Source of the DNA: Jiulongibacter sediminis
GTDB lineage: Bacteria; Bacteroidota; Bacteroidia; Cytophagales; Spirosomataceae
Reading direction: 5' to 3'
NCBI RefSeq assembly: GCF_001306455.1
Contig: NZ_LGTQ01000006.1
Coordinates: 310,001-374,000 of the forward strand
Length of the DNA: 64,000 nt
The notes under the pieces are model-generated. The model had not been told where the DNA came from. It did not search any database and was given only the letters and a program-made list of their open reading frames with translations. The first letter of the stretch is position 1. The number at the start of each line of letters is the position of its first letter. This document shows positions 61,281 through 64,000 of this stretch, one piece after another. The translations under genes and the position numbers were made by a program.

Positions 61281-61892
61281 ATGAAATTGCTGCCAAAGCT
61301 TGAAAACTATATTAAAGGTCTGGATGTCAATGAAATTCCTGAAACCAGAATACCTGTTTTGTTGGAGTTGCGAAATTACATTCAGGAAAAGAGGGCTGAA
61401 AGTCAAAAGGTTCGACTCAATTTCATATGTACCCACAACAGTCGCAGGAGTCATTTAACCATGATATGGGCAGCCACAGCCGCAGCTTATCAGGGCATTG
61501 AGGGTATTGAAACACTTTCTGGTGGAACCGAGGCTACAGCATTCAATCCCAGAGCTGTGAAAGCCATTGAAACTGCCGGGTTTGAAGTTCAAAATCCTGG
61601 GGGAGATAATCCGAAATACCAAGTGTTCTTTTCACAAGAAGCTCAACCGTTAGTCTGTTTTTCAAAGAAGTTTGATGATGATGCAAATGGAAAAGAACCC
61701 TATGCTGCGGTAATGACTTGCTCGCATGCCGACGAAAACTGTCCTTTTATTCCGGAAGCGGATGCACGTTTCCCCGTTAGGTATGAAGACCCTAAGGAAT
61801 TTGATGATACACCGCAGGAAACAGAAATGTATGATTTACGCTGTCGGCAAATAGCCACAGAAATGCTCTATGTTTTTCAGCAATTAGTGTAA
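61281..61892 (+). CDS. Low-molecular-weight phosphatase / arsenate reductase-like protein
   Basis: 203 residues from ATG 61281; a TTG at 61230 would add 17 residues. An N-terminal helical region (1-40) precedes the LMW-PTP fold. The phosphate loop CX5R is Cys50 to Arg56 in FICTHNSRRSH. The distal half has ACSHADENCPFIPEADARFPVRYEDPKEFDD-like sequence with AVMTCSHADENCPF, whose two Cys could be redox partners. The family includes thioredoxin-dependent arsenate reductases and tyrosine phosphatases. In Bacteroidota this gene type often sits next to ArsR and DUF6428; here ackA-pta lies between. No arsenite exporter is in the window. Confidence 0.82.
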   Translation: MKLLPKLENYIKGLDVNEIPETRIPVLLELRNYIQEKRAESQKVRLNFICTHNSRRSHLTMIWAATAAAYQGIEGIETLSGGTEATAFNPRAVKAIETAGFEVQNPGGDNPKYQVFFSQEAQPLVCFSKKFDDDANGKEPYAAVMTCSHADENCPFIPEADARFPVRYEDPKEFDDTPQETEMYDLRCRQIATEMLYVFQQLV

Positions 61893-62034
61893 AGAAATCA
61901 GAAAGAACAGTTGATTTAATTTTTTCGCCTCTGTTATCAGATGGGCTATTAAACGGTAAAATTCATCTTGATTTAATTCGATACAGAATAAATTGCGAAA
62001 CCGGCCCTCTGCTGAATCAATTCATTAACAAAGG

Positions 62035-62910
62035 TTAGTCTACATGTCTTTCGATGTAGCGGATAATGGCCTTGGCAATGTCTTTTTCGGTTGCTTTTTC
62101 AATCCCCTCCAGACCTGGTGAAGAATTAACTTCCATAATTTTTGGGCCGTTATTTGACCGAAGCATATCTACCCCGGCAACACCGAGTCCTAAAACTCTG
62201 GCCGCTTTGAGAGCTGCATTCTCTTCTTCTTCGCTAAGCTCCACAATTTCGGCTGTGCCACCCCGGTGAAGATTAGATCTGAATTCGCCTTCTTTGCCTT
62301 GACGTTTCATTGCACCTACGACCACGCCATCGACCACAAACGCCCTGATATCTGAGCCATTGGCCTCTTTGATAAACTCCTGAACAATCACACGGGCTTG
62401 CAAACCCTGAAAGGCGTCAAGAACAGAGGTGGCGGCACTTTTTGTCTCGGCCAGAATGACTCCAACACCTTGAGTACCCTCTAAAAGTTTAATGATACAA
62501 GGGGCTCCTCCTACTTTTTTAATGAGTGCTTCAGTGTCCTTGGAATAATTGGTAAACACTGTCTTGGGTAAACCCAGCCCCGCTCTGGCCAATACCTGAA
62601 GGCTTCTCAGTTTATCACGGGAACGAACCAACGCCTGAGACTCAACAGTGGTAAAGGTTTTCATCATCTCAAACTGACGTACCACAGCCGTTCCGTAAAA
62701 AGTTACGGATGCTCCAATACGTGGAATAATGGCGTCAATGCCTTCCAATAAGTGACCGTTATAAAATATCTGAGGCTTTTTTTTCTCAATGACAAGGTCA
62801 CATTTGAGAGGGTTTATGACCAGCATTTCATGGCCTCTTTTCTCTCCGGCTTCTTTAAGTCTGGCTGTTGAGTAAAGTGATGGGTTTCTTGATAGAATTG
62901 CAATTTTCAT
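62035..62910 (-). CDS. rimK: Ribosomal protein S6 glutamate ligase RimK
   Basis: 291 residues from ATG 62910; an upstream TTG at 62928 is less likely. An ATP-grasp ligase that adds Glu residues to the C-terminus of S6. The start [42 protein letters not shown], and the C-terminal [22 protein letters not shown] are near-identical in kind to proteobacterial RimK. It is the downstream gene of a pair with a RimB/ATP-dependent zinc protease-like gene, a known association. The pair converges with the LMW phosphatase gene. Confidence 0.94.
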   Translation of the reverse strand: MKIAILSRNPSLYSTARLKEAGEKRGHEMLVINPLKCDLVIEKKKPQIFYNGHLLEGIDAIIPRIGASVTFYGTAVVRQFEMMKTFTTVESQALVRSRDKLRSLQVLARAGLGLPKTVFTNYSKDTEALIKKVGGAPCIIKLLEGTQGVGVILAETKSAATSVLDAFQGLQARVIVQEFIKEANGSDIRAFVVDGVVVGAMKRQGKEGEFRSNLHRGGTAEIVELSEEEENAALKAARVLGLGVAGVDMLRSNNGPKIMEVNSSPGLEGIEKATEKDIAKAIIRYIERHVD

Positions 62911-62942
62911 TGATATGTTATCTTCCAAAAGGGCTTGCCCCC

Positions 62943-63368
62943 TTAATTTTTTGTTAAACTATTTTTTTGAGATACGTCAACCACAAACTTTTTGTTCAAA
63001 AACTTACGTCCCAGCAGCATAGGGTATTTCATCTCATGGCGGTCTGTCAGCGTAACTTCTATGGGGTAAATTTCATGGCCCAGTTTTATTTTGGTTTGAA
63101 CTGAGTACCGCTCCTCCATTTGCCCGTTTGAGCTTTTGACCTTTCTTTTTTTGAAGGCCGCAAATGTCACTTTTTTCACCGAATCTTCATCATCATGTGG
63201 ATTAAGAAATTCACAAATTAATCTATTGTCTTTCGGTACAGCTCTTTTACAATGCAAACTAGAGGTGTAAGCACCCGTATCTGTCTTTACAACAATGCCT
63301 TGCAAACCAATCTCGGGGAGACAGGCTTTTTCATGCCTGCCTATAATTTTCAATTTCTTTTCTGACAT
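62943..63368 (-). CDS. Retropepsin-like protease of the RimB/DUF785 family
   Basis: 141 residues from ATG 63368; ATG 63383 or TTG 63431 would lengthen the N-terminus by 5 or 21 residues. The aspartic-protease motif is [11 protein letters not shown], preceded by [21 protein letters not shown]. The C-terminal [19 protein letters not shown] is the family's flap and end. These proteins were called ATP-dependent zinc proteases but are retroviral-type aspartic peptidases; in Pseudomonas RimB modulates RimK. Adjacent to rimK, 32 bp upstream, the same role is likely. Confidence 0.86.
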   Translation of the reverse strand: MSEKKLKIIGRHEKACLPEIGLQGIVVKTDTGAYTSSLHCKRAVPKDNRLICEFLNPHDDEDSVKKVTFAAFKKRKVKSSNGQMEERYSVQTKIKLGHEIYPIEVTLTDRHEMKYPMLLGRKFLNKKFVVDVSQKNSLTKN

Positions 63369-63484
63369 GCGACCAATATGCATCTTGATCTTCAAAATTC
63401 CTGATTTGACATTATTTAAGTTCTTTGACAATTGAAATGCAACCGATTACATTGTACTTTAGAATCAAAAAACAAAATCAACCC

Positions 63485-64000
63485 ATGGACATTAACCGTA
63501 GAAATTTCGTCAAAAATTCGGCCATAGCTGCTACAGCCGCGGCATTTTCTCCCAATGTTTTATTGGCAGCTACCCGACCAAAGAAGGATAAACTGGGTAT
63601 AGCCTTAGTAGGTTTGGGCTACTACAGCACTGATTTACTGGCCCCGGCTCTTCAAAAAACGAAGCATTGTGAGCTCAAAGGTATAGTCACCGGCTCACCG
63701 GAAAAAGTCCCCACCTGGCAAGAGAAATATGGTATCGCGGATAAGAATATCTATAACTATGACAGCTATGAATCGATAGCGAATAATCCTGATATTGATG
63801 TGATTTATGTGGTTTTGCCGCCTTCCATGCACCGTGAATATACGGTTAGAGGAGCCGAAACCGGCAAACATATCTGGTGTGAAAAACCAATGGCTCCTTC
63901 TGTTACCGACTGCCAGGCTATGATAGATGCCTGCAATAAAAACAAAGTAAGCTTGGCGATTGGCTACCGATGTCAGCATGATCCCAACATTCAGGCCTAT
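63485..64000 (+). CDS. Tat-exported Gfo/Idh/MocA oxidoreductase, N-terminal part
   Basis: The first 172 residues; the gene runs off the right edge. The Tat signal MDINRRNFVKNSAIAATAAAF has the twin Arg at 5-6 and ends about residue 28. The Rossmann domain follows: KLGIALVGLGYYSTDLLAPALQ, then CEKPMAPSVTDCQAMIDAC with the EKP motif typical of the family. It resembles periplasmic glucose-fructose oxidoreductase, in which NADP(H) is bound before export. The substrate is unknown. Confidence 0.9.
   Translation, partial: MDINRRNFVKNSAIAATAAAFSPNVLLAATRPKKDKLGIALVGLGYYSTDLLAPALQKTKHCELKGIVTGSPEKVPTWQEKYGIADKNIYNYDSYESIANNPDIDVIYVVLPPSMHREYTVRGAETGKHIWCEKPMAPSVTDCQAMIDACNKNKVSLAIGYRCQHDPNIQAY

Noticed and set aside
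56430-61892. Complete arsenic-resistance operon
   Set aside because: No ArsB/ACR3 exporter or ArsA is present in the window and the metal ligand is unproven, so only an ArsR-type unit is claimed.

Overview
The window comes from a free-living member of the Bacteroidota, most likely order Cytophagales (Roseivirga/Fulvivirga-like; genus is a guess). The grounds are family content seen mainly in that phylum (DUF4175, DUF4249 paired with a TonB receptor, DUF5686, DUF3667, DUF4174, a NagB-PIG-L fusion, the acyl-ornithine carbamoyltransferase route), Bacteroidota-type promoters (TTG, about 20 nt, TAnnTTTG), several TTG starts, few Shine-Dalgarno sequences and menaquinone/MEP-pathway genes. No rRNA, tRNA, CRISPR array, prophage or insertion sequence was recognised. 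Coding density is high and no gene is visibly broken.

1-10.5 kb: the 3' end of exonuclease III, a giant DUF4175 membrane/coiled-coil protein, mnmG preceded by two near-palindromic parS-like sites, an Ig-like lipoprotein, then a 396-bp AT-rich non-coding stretch rich in DnaA-box-like 9-mers, which I interpret as a candidate chromosomal origin (oriC). A secreted TPR protein and an HExxH metallopeptidase with MORN repeats follow.

10.6-26.8 kb: mostly metabolism. accD; two tandem polyphosphate kinase 2 genes facing away from an aldehyde dehydrogenase/DUF4174 pair; a fructosamine kinase-like gene; menB; a DUF4249-TonB receptor pair; a two-domain glucosamine-6-phosphate deaminase/PIG-L protein; a pseudouridine synthase with dxr; glutamate dehydrogenase; and a small hicBA toxin-antitoxin module with an unknown membrane protein.

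26.8-45.6 kb: envelope and unknown genes. DUF5686 receptor-like protein, glucose/sorbosone dehydrogenase-type lipoprotein, YgiQ radical SAM protein, M3 peptidase, a DeoR regulator divergent from a NudK-like Nudix hydrolase with 10-bp operator-like repeats between them, a GH114-like lipoprotein, a 725-residue lipoprotein built from about 58-residue repeats beside a small beta-barrel, secreted proteins, an OsmC protein and a DODA-type dioxygenase. A non-coding segment at 31.1-31.4 kb holds nested inverted repeats.

45.6-64 kb: a double-ABC ATPase, gcvT, acyl-CoA dehydrogenase, an AraC regulator, penicillin acylase-family hydrolase, a GNAT-nitrilase fusion, acyl-ornithine carbamoyltransferase ending in a 40-bp perfect palindrome, DUF3667, an ArsR-DUF6428-GNAT operon with two near-identical operators, ackA-pta, an arsenate-reductase/phosphatase-like gene, the rimK pair with a retropepsin-like protease, and the start of a Tat-exported Gfo/Idh/MocA oxidoreductase. 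The most interesting items are the parS/oriC-like neighbourhood, the repeat lipoprotein, the ArsR mini-regulon and the nested intergenic repeats.
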